From Zanthoxylum bungeanum (taxonomy: Eukaryota; Streptophyta; Magnoliopsida; Sapindales; Rutaceae), in the NCBI GenBank assembly GCA_019454045.1, contig SKCR01017751.1, forward strand, positions 1 through 64,000: a stretch of 64,000 nt of DNA. Reading direction: 5' to 3'. Position 1 is the first letter of the stretch. Each line of letters begins with the position of its first letter. The notes beneath the pieces were generated by a model. The model was not told the DNA's origin. It did no database searches and worked only from the letters and a program-made list of their open reading frames with translations. Below are positions 22,541-33,129 of the stretch, in pieces. A program made the translations under genes and the position numbers.

Positions 22541-23965
22541 TTCTTATGCTCACATTATATTCTAGTACAACACGATATACTAAATTATGACTTTATGCAT
22601 TTAAAATTAGTGGTTTAGCCTAGTTCTAGAATTCATCTTGCAACTTTTAGTCTGATCAAGCTATCACCTTTAGACCATTACAGGAATTGCAATCTCCTTC
22701 GACGAAGCAGTAGAGTTCCAGCCAGTTTCAAGCACTGTGAGTGGACACTCTTTCTTTAAATTGATTTTCATTTTATTGTTTAGATATCATACTTACTTTT
22801 ATTCTTTAGGGCATTAGTTGATTTTCAATACAGTTATTTCATGAAAGATATTGATCTATGATATGTTTGAGAAAAGAAATGTTTTCAGAATTTGATTTTA
22901 TAATTTTCAGGGCATGAGGAAAAAACTCACCCCAGTATGTAACTTGAGATAGCTTGGAATTGATGGACAGAGACATGTGCACATGTAGATGACTAGGGGG
23001 ACGGTGATACGTAGCACCCCTAGATCTTAGTTTCAGAGCCAGGATGACGTCATAGGTTCCTGTACCTGGACTCTAGTTCAGAGCTTGGGTGGTAGCATAG
23101 ATCTGCACCTACACTTCTAGTTTGTGGCTTGGGGGACGGCGATACGTAACACCCCAAGACCATAAATTTCAGAGACGGTTGTGGCATGCTTTGGGGGACG
23201 GCGATACGTAATGCCCCAAAGTCATGGATTTGCACTGCTGGCTATAGTTAGGCGTATAGGGGGACGGCGATACGAAACGCCCTCATACGTCAAGGTTTTT
23301 CATATACAAAGCAGCTCACAGATTTAAGAAAGAATTTTCAGTTTTCAGTTACAGTTTTCAAAAAGAGTTTTCAATTTTCAGTTACAATTTTCAGAAAAAG
23401 CTTTTAGAAAAGAAAGTTTCCAGAAACAACAATTTTATAAGAGAATCATAATTTTAGAGCAGAAACTAGTTTTCTTATAAAGCTAATTCGTGGGTTTTCG
23501 GTTTTAGAATCAAATGTTTTTATAATAGTTTTTCAGATTCGTCCACTCACTTAGATCGAATAGCGATCTAACCCCCCCCCCTCCGCACTCCCAGGTTTAT
23601 GATCTTGCAGGTATTCTTGGAGGACGAGTTCGGGAGGACGGATACTGATGCAGTCACTAGGGTTTGGAGTCCACCAGTTCAGAGTCAGAGAGCATAAGAG
23701 TCTAGACATAGTCAAAGTAAAGTTCAATGTATACATTAGTGTTGTATAAGTCGTTATAAGTGTCTGTTAATGTTTTGTAAAGAGAATTATATTTGAGTAT
23801 ACAGTTATGAGAAATAAAGGCATTTTATATTGTTCAATTGGGCTATGGTCCTTGTTCATGACTTTGTATTTTGATGGTTTAAAATATAGTAGAGAAGTCA
23901 AAGGCTAATGGGGTTAGTACTGCTATCCCATGCCGGTAACATCTCCCAGATTCGGGGATGTTACA
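22541..23965 (+). repeat. Gypsy-type LTR, possibly chromovirus (Tekay/Del-like), 5' end missing
   Basis: It ends ATTCGGGGATGTTACA, the form usual for LTRs of the Tekay/Del group, whose ends are TGTAAC...GTTACA. It carries four spaced copies of GGGGGACGGCGATACG. No coding region of that element is present. The left end is cut by the family-C LTR. The assignment rests on the LTR end and overall style only. Confidence 0.5.
22996..23285 (+). repeat. GGGGGACGGCGATACG repeat array
   Basis: Copies start at 22996, 23131, 23193 and 23259, each followed by CCCC after about nine bases, so each can fold into a G/C hairpin. Spacing is about 62-66 bp for the last three. Confidence 0.85.
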
Positions 23966-24430
23966 CTCTCTATCGTATAGTTTATGGAAAACCTTGTCAT
24001 TTTCCTGTAGAACTTGAGCATAAGGCATATTGGGCTTTAAAAACCTTGTCATTTGCCTGTAGAACTTGAGCATAAGACATATTGGGCTATTAAATCATTC
24101 GATTCAAACCATGAAAATGTCAGTCATGAACGTAAACTGCAATTAGAACTTGAAGAGTTAAGGAATGATTCATATGAGAATGTAAAAATTCTTAAATCTA
24201 AAACTAAGGCCTTTCATGACATCCCAATTTCACGAAAAATATTTAAAATTTGTCAAAAAGTTTTACTTTATAATTCTCATCTTCATTTATTTCCAGGAAA
24301 ATTGAAATGCAATGGAGTGGCCCATATATTGTGAAACACGTTTATCTATATAGGGCTATTGACATTGAGAATCCTAAGGATGGTGATGTATTTAAAGTGA
24401 ATAGACAACGACTGAAACCATTTTTCGAGT
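23966..24430 (+). pseudogene. Athila-3 integrase C-terminal end
   Basis: Motifs: CHLPVELEHKxYWAIK, then KIFKICQKVLLYNSHLHLFPGKL, then a WSGPYIVKHV-like segment in another frame, ending VNRQRLKPFFE. These are the last parts of Athila pol. A tandem duplication of about 55 bp (about 23989-24098) repeats the CHxPVELEHK coding stretch. Confidence 0.85.
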
Positions 24431-24673
24431 GTTCAAATTTTCAAGAATCTCTTTTCCTTTCAAACCCAATGTACTATTATTGATATTTTTTTCTTTTCTT
24501 TTATTTTGTATTTGTCTAATTTCCATTTTTATTGAGTTTTGTAGCATTTTTTTTTTATCTTTTCATATTTTTTTAGAATCTTGCACCTCGGTTAAACACC
24601 GGATAACGGTACTCTGTGACTCTAAGTTGGTTCTTTCAGTTTCCTAAAATTAAAAATACCCTACAATCAAGTC

Positions 24674-25222
24674 ATGGAAGAAACTCTTGCAAAACTCCAC
24701 AATCATTTTCCTTATCTCACCTAAAATGCTCTGATGAAAATTTACAAAGCACGCACCGAAAGAATGAGGCTTCTAATTATCCATGGTATTCCTAGTGATA
24801 TTCCTTGGGTATTTGAAGCAAGGGTTCATTTGGCAGGTGAGTCATCTGACTCTTTCATTTCTTACATGTCTGGTTTAGGTAAAAACATATATGCTAAAAA
24901 AAAAGAGCTAAACAATTAGGTGTTTGTTATAAATGTGCTTGTTAGATGTGCAACATTCATTGTCGTTCTTTAGGAATGATGTTTGACAATCGCGAACATA
25001 AAATTTAATTAATTAGAGATGGATTGAGTAAAGAGTCTTTAGATGATATATCATTGACTTTTGAAACGCATCCTAGTGGACATGTTCATCGAGTAATTCG
25101 CAATTTGCATACAAATTTTCAAAAAGAAAGACAACAATACAGTCTCAGGAATCTGACTTTAAAAGACATTGTTTGCCAATTTATAAGAAAATTGGATGGG
25201 AAGCATATCCCCGACCCATAGA
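24674..25222 (+). pseudogene. Unknown ORF between pol and the LOG-like copy
   Basis: An ATG at 24674 (MEETLAKLHNHF) opens a reading path of about 180 codons. It has one stop near 24722, a frame change in an A-run near 24900, and stops near 24945 and 25007. It contains a Cys-rich cluster (CYKCAC.MCNIHC), then a charged part (KESLDDISLTFETHPSGHVHRVIRNLH) to a stop at 25220. I do not recognise it. By position it could be an env-like ORF, or part of the same captured cargo as the LOG copy. Confidence 0.45.
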
Positions 25223-25542
25223 GGGAGTTCAAGCCGTTACTGGACGTAAAACCAGAGGAAGATGTGAGCCAAAATCGCAATTACCCGTACATATTTTCAA
25301 TTTATTGCTTTAATTATTTTATTTTAAATTACTGCTTTGATTTACTTTAATTTACTGTTTTGATTTCCTTTAATTTTGTCGACAATATCTAAACTTTTTT
25401 ACTTTTACGATCTATTGTACTGTTCATCTGACAATTGTCATTTTACAAGTGCTAGTGCATTTACTACTCACATTTTTTTAGGATCTATAAATTCAGCTCG
25501 TCATTTCTCTCTTCGTCACATCCAGATAAGAGAAAGAGCAAA
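25223..25542. other. AT-rich gap between unknown ORF and LOG-like copy
   Basis: It has T-rich low-complexity DNA (TTTAATTTACTGTTTTGATT repeats near 25305-25375) and no motif. Confidence 0.5.
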
Positions 25543-26197
25543 ATGGAGAAAACTTCAAGACGACGAATCACCAATATCTGTTTCTTTTGTGGAATTAGCT
25601 CTGAAACTAAACCAGAATTTGTTGAGGCTGTACAAGAATTAGGTAGAGTTATGGCGGAAATAAATATGCAATTAGTATATGGTGGTGGAAATCTTGGATT
25701 GATGGTGTGTGTTTCAAAGGTCGTGCAAGAAGGTAGCAGTCAAGTTTTGGGGATCATTCCAAAAACCTTTGACAGAGGAAAACCTCATCGGAAAATCAAA
25801 TATAGAAGAATGCATTGTCTCATGTATGTCTGAAAGACTTACTGAAATGATCAATCATATTGACACTTTTATTACTTTACCAGGTGGGCTTGGCACGTTG
25901 GAAGAAATATTCATAGTTGTGTTATGGGCGAACTTGAAAATTCACTAAAAACCCATTGGACTACTTAATGTTGATGGCCTTTTAGGATTTTCTTTTTGTA
26001 TTTCTTGAGGATGCCAAAATAAATGGGTTTATTTCAAAATTGGTAAAGATATCTTCCTAACTGCAAGAAAAACTGATGATTTAATTAACCAAATTTTAGC
26101 TTATGAACCAAAAATTGACCCCATTCTTTTCAAGTTGAACTGCTCTGGTGACGATTGTGGCAAGAAGCGTAGAGTGGACTTGAATCTTAATCTGTAA
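25543..26197 (+). pseudogene. LOG-like cytokinin riboside 5'-monophosphate phosphoribohydrolase, intronless retrocopy in Athila-3
   Basis: LOG enzymes release active cytokinin from its nucleotide in the cytosol. ATG at 25543 gives ICFFCGISSETKPEFVEA, aligned with the family N-terminus, then VYGGGNLGLM and VLGIIPKTF. After a frameshift near 25785 it continues MSERLTEM...DTFITLPGGLGTLEE; PGGxGTxxE at 25880-25906 is the family signature, and the Arg and Glu used in catalysis appear kept. After IH a stop interrupts, then KPIGLLNVDG and finally IFLTARKTDDLINQILAYEP. The tail KKRRVDLNLNL before the stop at 26195-26197 is not usual. Total length is near that of full LOG. Plant LOG genes have several introns and none is visible here, so it came through RNA. 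It sits in the env slot of Athila-3. Confidence 0.88.
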
Positions 26198-26283
26198 TTT
26201 TTTTCTTTTAAATAGTCGTATATTCAATTGTCAATTCTACACTAACCAGGTGATGTCTTCTAAACTATAATTCTTCTTTTTCA

Positions 26284-26324
26284 GACATTGGGGACACTGT
26301 CTCAAATTTGTTGGGAGAGAGGAT
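26284..26324 (+). other. Athila-3 conserved 3' segment and polypurine-like stretch
   Basis: GACATTGGGGACACTGTCTC followed by TTGTTGGGAGAGAGGATAG resembles the segment before the 3' LTR of Athila elements. It shows that the LOG copy lies inside the element rather than downstream of it. Confidence 0.55.
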
Positions 26325-27442
26325 AGCAGACTAGATAGTTTTTATTTTTATGATTCGTTGATGTGTTTTTTGTTCAAAAAATTTTTTTTTTTGGGTTTTA
26401 AAAAGAAAAAAAAATATTTCATTTTTTTTGTTTTTGCTTTGTTGTTATTGTTGGACAGTTATGGCCCATAGCATCACTATTTGTATAGATCATGGTGTTG
26501 TTGTACAAATTAACTATGTGACAAAGGAAATTGTTATTTTATCATTTGTAATCAGATTACCAAGATGTATAAATGATAGAATGTCCATATGATTAGTTTC
26601 GGATTGAGATGATATGAGACAGTGTCAATCCACGAAGGTTTAATCATTAAATATCCCTAGTCGTAATATTATCGAGATTGGACATCGATAATGCAGAATA
26701 GACTAGTATTACACTTGTGCGCGTTGTGGGAGCATAACGACATAGTTCTCATTTATTTGGGTATAGGATACTCATGCAAGTGTAATAGGAGGTTGTGTTT
26801 ACCGATGGTACGGGAACAGCTTCGCTCTGGATAGACCCATCGGAATTCCATTGGTAGTATGACTATGTGTCCATGGAAGTCCGAATCAGGGTAGGTGTAT
26901 TTGCTCTTAACCTAAGTCTTGCACTGCTAATACTTGCGACAATCAATATACTTTGGTTTTGGTCGTCCAGCGCTTTAACAGTTTCTATGTACGCCTCTTC
27001 TGGGTATATTGAGAATCATAGTGTATTGGGTGTGATGTCGAGATGGAAGTATCACTCCAGTCCTAGTGGAGATGATGATCACGTAGGATACGGAACTGGT
27101 TCTCTTATATACTGCAGTCATCGGGATAATATGACTAGGTCATGATTATCCGATAATAGAGACTAGTTACCAGAGATCCGATATGTGCTTCGTACGGGGC
27201 AGACACAATTCCAGCCCTAGGCCTTACACGTGACATCTGATACTGCATCGAAATATGCAATACTACGTATACTACGCCTGATATAGATCACATATTCCAG
27301 TAAGAATATTTATGGAGAATTGGGTAGGCACGGTGCTTTGCTAGAAGCCAACCATGTCTTGTAAATCGGTAAAACCGTAGTACTAGGTACGTACGTTTTC
27401 GGATAGTCCGACGACCGGATTTACTGCCAATATATCTGAGGA

Positions 27443-27447
27443 TCTCA
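27443..27447 (+). repeat. Target site duplication TCTCA (left) of A'
   Basis: TCTCA precedes the LTR start and is repeated at 34268-34272 after its end. Five bases is the usual Copia duplication. Confidence 0.95.
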
Positions 27448-29387
27448 TGTTAGACATTATGTCCCATAGCGTCACTGTTTGTAAATGATATTGTATTATT
27501 GTACAAAATTAACTATGTGATAATGAAATTGCCTTTTGCCGTTTTGTAATATTATTTACTTTGACTTATAAATGGCGAAAGTCCATATGATTAGTACCTG
27601 GACTGAGAATGATATGAGACAGTATCAGTCCCCAAAGGTTTAATCATTAAATATCCCTAGTCTAGTAGTAGTATTATCGAGACTGGACATCGATAATGCG
27701 GAATAGACTAGTATTGCGCTTGTGCACGTTGTGAGGGCACAACGGCATAGTTCTCATATATTTAAGTATTGGATACTTATGCAAGTGCGATAGGAGGTTG
27801 TGTTTTACCGATGGTACGGAAAACAGCTTCGCTCTGGATAGACCCCGCGGAATCCCATTGGTAGTATGTCTACGTGTCTATGGGAGGCCGCATCAGGGTA
27901 GGTGTATATGGTCTTAACCTGAGACTTACATCGCTAGTACTTGCGACAATCGGTAAACTTTGGTTTTGGTGGTTGGGGACCTTAACCGGTTCTGTGTACA
28001 CCTCTTCTGGGTTTATCGAGAATCGTAGTGTACTGGATGTGATGTCAAGATGGAAGTATCGCTTCAGACATATGGAGGTGATGATCACGCAGGACACAGA
28101 ACTAGCACTATATAAAAGGTTGCAACCGTCGGGACAATATGACCAGGTCAGGATTGTCCGATTTAAAGAGACTAGTTGCTTGATGTCCGATATATTTCGT
28201 ACGGGGCAGACACATCTCCAGCCCCAGGCCTAGCATGTGATCATCTGATACTGGATCGATGTACGCAATACTACGGTATACTACGCCTGATACAGATCTT
28301 ATATTCCTATAAGAATATTTCTGGAGAATTGGGTAGGCATGGCGCTTTGCTAGAAGCCAACCTTGTCTTGTAAATCGGTAAAGACGTAGTACGAGGTACG
28401 TACGTGTTCGGATTATCCGACGACCGTATTTACTGCCAAAATATCCGGAGATCTCTTGGGTCGCTTCCTGAAGATTCACCTATGATATTTGATTCGGACT
28501 TAATTAATCTTGGATTAATTGCGGAGAAACTTTATCTTGGATAAAGTGCCTATTTAGAGAGAGAGAGAACGATTAATTTGGAATTAATCGATAAAATTAT
28601 TGTATTCGATATAATAATCGAAATTCGATTTCGACGCGAAATTAAAATTAGATTTTAATTCGGGCATACGAGTTAATTTAGAATTAATTCGTAAGCGACG
28701 TAAATAATAATTTCGCTAGGAGCGATTATTTATTTAAATCCGATTTAATTAACGTCGCGACGCTAGCTCGGTATTTCGGAAATATCGAACCCGAACGCGT
28801 GAGTGGACGTGGGCCCACTTTCATTGGGAAACGTGTGGGGCCCACATGACACTTGTCATTATATGCATTATTTAATTGATAAGGCATTGCATGGTGATAG
28901 TGTGCATTACACTCAAATGTTTTGCATGGAGTTTGAGTGTTTGACACTCTAAGCCATTGCATGGTTTGTGTCATAGATTTATTATTAATTTATAAAATTA
29001 TGGCATAAATATAAATTGATTTTTGGTAAAACAAAATCAATTACACAAAACTTTTCTCTCTCAAATTTCTTCACATTGCCGTGAACTCCATGGAAGGACA
29101 AAGGAAGATTTGATCTTCTATTCTCCATTTTTGCTAGCACAAGCAAGGGATCAAAAGAGGTGATAGGGAAACCATCAAAGATCTTGGAATACAAAAGCTT
29201 GGAGCTTCAAGTCTTCTTCCTCCTCTTGGCCGAATCTTCCAACACTTGGAGCTTCCACCATTGATCATCTTCTTCATCACATAGCTTTGTAAGTATGATT
29301 CCGCCATGCTTCAAGTCTTTTATATATTCATTTATAGTATTTCATGAATGCTTAATCTTTCCTTGGGACATATTATAGAAACCAACA
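27448..29387 (+). repeat. 5' LTR of A' (1940 bp)
   Basis: TGTTAGACATTATGTCCC...AGAAACCAACA, closely matching the LTR at 3598-5551. It contains the recurrent short ORF (27874-28233) and a TATAAAT box at about 27564. Confidence 0.95.
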
Positions 29388-29388
29388 A

Positions 29389-29402
29389 TGGTATCATGGA
29401 GC
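29389..29402 (+). other. tRNA-Met primer-binding site of A'
   Basis: TGGTATCATGGAGC, one base after the LTR end; TGGTATCAGAGC is the usual Copia site complementary to initiator tRNA-Met, and here it carries a small change. Confidence 0.85.
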
Positions 29403-29450
29403 CATGGTTAAGCATGAAATACTTTAGGTTAAAATTTGACAAAATTGGTT

Positions 29451-29871
29451 GAAGCATGTTCTTGTGAAATTTGATGAATAAGTATGCTTGCATGTATATA
29501 TAATGATGTTACATGGAATCAATTTTATGAAAAATGCATTGGATGATTTTTCCCCAAAATTTTGACCTTGGCCGAATGGGTGTGGTAAATTGATAAAAGC
29601 ATGTTCTTGTGAAATTTGATGAATAAGTATGCTTGCATGTATATAGAATGATATTACATGGAATCAATTTTATGAAAAATGCATTGGATGATTTTTCCCC
29701 AAAATCTTGACCTTGGCCGAATGGCATGAAGAAATTGATATAAGCATGTTCTTGTGAAATTTGATTAATAAGTATGCTTGCATGTGTATAACATGATGTT
29801 ATATGGAATCAATTTTATGAAAAATGCATTGGATGATTTTTCCCCAAATTCATGCCTTGGCCGAATGTGTT
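29451..29871 (+). repeat. 145-bp tandem repeat, three units, in A' leader
   Basis: Units start at 29451, 29596 and 29741 and contain AAGCATGTTCTTGTGAAATT, CCCCAAAAT and CTTGGCCGAATG. B leaders have one unit-like stretch each, so this is a family-A expansion. Confidence 0.9.
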
Positions 29872-31144
29872 GCTACTTGGAGTGGATTGGAATTTTTTGT
29901 GTTAAGATCATTGGATGACTTAGAACGTGTACGGGACGTAGATTAGTAATTCAATCGGATTGAAAAACAAATCGACACAAAAACTCACCTTGGCCGAATG
30001 TACAAGGACATGAAAAGGAGTTGATTTTTTGTTAAAATTAATGTTGGACATTTATTTTGAACAATAAATGATTAATAAATTAAATGGGTATTTTTTGAAA
30101 TATTTGGTTTAATATATTAATCTTGGTTTTACACTTTAATTAATTGGACTTTAATGTTTGGAATATTAAAATTTAATTAATGGGCTTAATTGGTGAATTG
30201 GGCTTTTAATATTGTATTTGGGCATAATGGGCTTGGTTGGACCAAGTAGATTTGGGCCAAATGGATTGGATCCAATTTGGGCCTAAATCACTCCATTAAG
30301 TCCAAATATAATATAATGGGCTTTAATAATTTAATTGGGCCTTATGGGCTTGAAATTGGTTTTATGGCACTTAAGGGTGATTCCTTATTTGGGCTTGGTA
30401 ATTGGGTATGACCCACATTGACCAAAGCCCAAGCCTTAATAAATCAATTGAAAGCCCATTTGACTTGAATTAAATTAAACATTGGATGTTAGTTGGGCTT
30501 TGAGACCCAATAGAATTGGATTTAGAATCTAAGTCTTTAAAGCACATTAAAAGTGTAAACATTTAATTTGGAATTAAATAATTGAATTAGTATTGAATAC
30601 GAATTAAATTAGATTTAATTAGTAGTTCGATATAATTCGTGAATTCGTACCTTATGTACTTATTCTCAATCGAGTTGGACTCGCGCAAAATCAAACCGTT
30701 GTTTGAACATTGGATGATCACTTAAACAAAGACTAATTAATTGGATTAGATTGGTTGTAAAAGCATGTCTTGTTTGAATATATATGTATGTGATGAATGA
30801 ATAGTGTATATCGGATGGATATTAGAAGGGAAAGGGTAATTTTAGAAATTATTGTAAATTTGGAATTTATAAATTGGACCTGCGTGTCCAGCCTTATCTC
30901 TTTATCTCTTTGTATTCTCTTCTCACCTAATTCCCCTCAATGTAAATGAGGTTTCTCTTATTGTATTATGTAATTGGGTTGAAGTAGAATAGTGCTAATG
31001 GGAGAGGAAAGAGAGTGATTTGTTCTAGGAACAAGTTGTTTATATATCCATCCGCATATCACTATTAATTTACTTTACGCGCTTTATGATGTTTTAGAAG
31101 CATGCTTAAGGGTGTATGATGATGAGACCTAACAAAGATATAAA

Positions 31145-31489
31145 TTGGTTGCCAATTACGCGAAAATCCCTCAATTTATATTAAGCGAATATCCTTCCAT
31201 TGAATGGTTCTTGTTCAAGATCCGAAGTTGGCATTGGTTTGTTTTTGACCAAAGTCAAGACCTTTGTCAATCAAGGATGTACTTGAATCATGAGAGTTTT
31301 GTTGCATATCGGTGTCTTGTCCAAATCGTGATTTTTATTGGCCAAAGTCAAGATCACTTTTTGTCCAACGACATTGATTACGAAACTTTCCTCGTCAATG
31401 GGTCCCGCTTAACTGGAATCATTAGGTTTGTTTTTGGCCAAAGCCAAGGCCTAGTTGATTCGGAGGATAGGGTTAGGAAAATGTATTAG
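31145..31489 (+). CDS. Short leader ORF with repeated QSQ motifs (doubtful gene)
   Basis: 114 codons in the sense leader upstream of gag. The peptide repeats FDQSQDL, IGQSQDHF and FGQSQGLV, which come from the GGCCAAAGTCAAGA DNA motif. The same region in B2 is not open. It may be an upstream ORF or a by-product of the DNA repeat. Confidence 0.2.
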   Translation: MVANYAKIPQFILSEYPSIEWFLFKIRSWHWFVFDQSQDLCQSRMYLNHESFVAYRCLVQIVIFIGQSQDHFLSNDIDYETFLVNGSRLTGIIRFVFGQSQGLVDSEDRVRKMY

Positions 31490-31888
31490 ATACATTGACA
31501 TTATACATATGTTTCGGACTTGGATGTCCACCTAACCGGATCTAGGAATTGGATGAGATCCAATTGATCATGGAGATCTACCTATGTTAAATAGCATACA
31601 ATTTTTATTGGCCAAAGTCAAGGTTGTGTGTTATTTAACGGGATCCTAGCCCACTAGGAAATTCGATTTCCCGAGTTCTCTACAGAGGGTTAGAAACTTG
31701 AAGAAAATAGTGGGAGGCTATTATTGAATTTGCAATTTCATTCAGATATTTAGCCTTACGCGTCTTTCAAAATTATTTCGTCAATATTTTAAATAATTAG
31801 TTGGACTAATATATTGTTATTTTTATATGTAACAGTTTGACTGTACCCATAACATCGTTGACTTTATAGTTGGACTATAGTTGTCAAG

Positions 31889-32720
31889 ATGATTGGCAAA
31901 GGTAATATCCGCGACATAATCATGGGCGATAATGTCTTCAAAGGGACAAACTTTGCCGACTGGGAAATGAACCTCAAGATAGTGCTTGGGGCTGAGAGGA
32001 TACTGTATACTATTCAGACACCTCTCCCGCCTAAACCCACTGAGCCACTGGAGCTAGAGTTATGGAAGACTCATAGTGATGATTGTGACCAAGCTCAGTC
32101 AGTTATGCTAGCTGCAATGACCCAGCATTTCAGACGCCAGAATAGGGATTTGGATCCCTATAACATGATGGCAAGATTGCGTGATCTTCACCGCACCAAT
32201 AAGCGGATGAAGAGGTACGAGCTAGTAAGGAAACTCTTCCGCTCCCGGATGACAGACGGCGCATCAGTTGAAGCCCACGGGGCTCAAATGATTGCCGATA
32301 TTGATGAGTTGGCCAATATGGGAATAGTCTTGGAGGCTGATCTGACTATAGATATGATCTTGCAGTCACTTCCTGATACTTGGAAACAAATCATAGTCAA
32401 CTACAAGTTGATGGATACGGATGACACTCTTGGAGAGTTGTTATCTGTCTTGAAGGAGTCCGAAAGGGAACTCCTAAAGGGGAGCAAGCGCGAGGCGCAT
32501 TTTGCATTGACCTCTCATGCGCCAAGGGGGGCCCCAAGGCAATTGGAGGTGCAAGGAAGAAGAAGTTCAAGAAGAAGGGTAAAGGCAAGTTGACAGTGGC
32601 TTCTAGGAAGCCAAAGGACAAATCTCGCGACATCTGCCTCAACTGCGGCAAGAGGGGTCACTGGAAACGTGACTGCCGAATGAGCATTGTGCAGAGGGAG
32701 GATATCAAGGCTGGCAAGGC
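31889..32720 (+). pseudogene. Copia A' gag with zinc knuckle, one frameshift
   Basis: Starts MIGKGNIRDIIMGDNVF; the core reads NFADWEMNLKIVLGAERI, LRDLHRTNKRMKRYELVRKLF and LQSLPDTWKQIIVNYKL (UBN2/gag family). One base is missing in a G-run near 32527 relative to the other A copy, so the frame ends as RRVKAS at 32593. In the next frame the CCHC knuckle CLNCGKRGHWKRDC (32635-32676) is perfect. Apart from that single indel the protein is complete. Confidence 0.92.
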
Positions 32721-33129
32721 CATTGCCTCTGGTATGTTTGTTATTGAGATAAATATGAATACTTCTAGTTTTAAAAATTGGATTTTTGATTCTGGTTGTG
32801 GTGCTCATATTTGTACTGATGTGCAGGATCTGCATGATAGCAGGGTGCTGGCATCAGGGGAGATGGATCTACGGGTCGGAAACGGAACACCAGTTGCTGT
32901 TTTGGCCGTAGGGACTTTTGTTTTAGTACTGCCCTCAGGGCATGAACTTAAACTTTTGAACTGTTATTTTGTGCCTAGTTTAACTAGGAATATTATATCT
33001 GTATCCTTGTTAACCCAGCAGGGTTACACTTTTGTATTCAGGAACACAGGGTGTTATTTATATAAAAATGATACAGAAATTTGCACAGCTGTTGCAAATA
33101 ACGGTCTTTTTTATTTTGAATATAAATGA
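32721..33129 (+). pseudogene. Copia A' protease domain
   Basis: Catalytic DSGCGAH at 32788-32808, flanked by NWIFDSG and ICTDVQDLHDS, followed by GNGTPVAVLAVGTFVLVLPSG. The frame is open to 33129, where an extra T in a T-run near 33110 relative to the first A copy changes the frame into integrase. Confidence 0.9.

Larger units (their letters stand above)
23966..26448 (+). mobile_element. Athila-type element 3 (Athila-3), 3' part with LOG-like cargo
   Basis: It starts inside the integrase C-terminal region (23966-24430), then a noncoding AT-rich gap, an unknown ORF (24674-25222), a LOG-like pseudogene (25543-26197), and a 3' segment with GACATTGGGGACACTGTCTC, the conserved stretch before the polypurine tract in Athila elements. 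No 3' LTR is seen before the family-B LTR at 26449. The left end is cut by the gypsy LTR ending at 23965. Confidence 0.8.
29388..31888 (+). other. Long untranslated leader of A'
   Basis: About 2.5 kb separate the primer site from gag. It holds a triple tandem repeat (29451-29871), AT-rich sequence with many GGGCTTTAAT-like stretches, four GGCCAAAGTCAAGA-type motifs (about 31230-31625) and a 114-codon sense ORF (31145-31489). Equivalent leaders follow B1 and B2. Confidence 0.8.

Noticed and set aside
22996..23285. Spaced GC-rich repeats as a CRISPR or attachment site
   Set aside because: Spacing is unequal, spacers are related to each other, and the block sits in a gypsy LTR.
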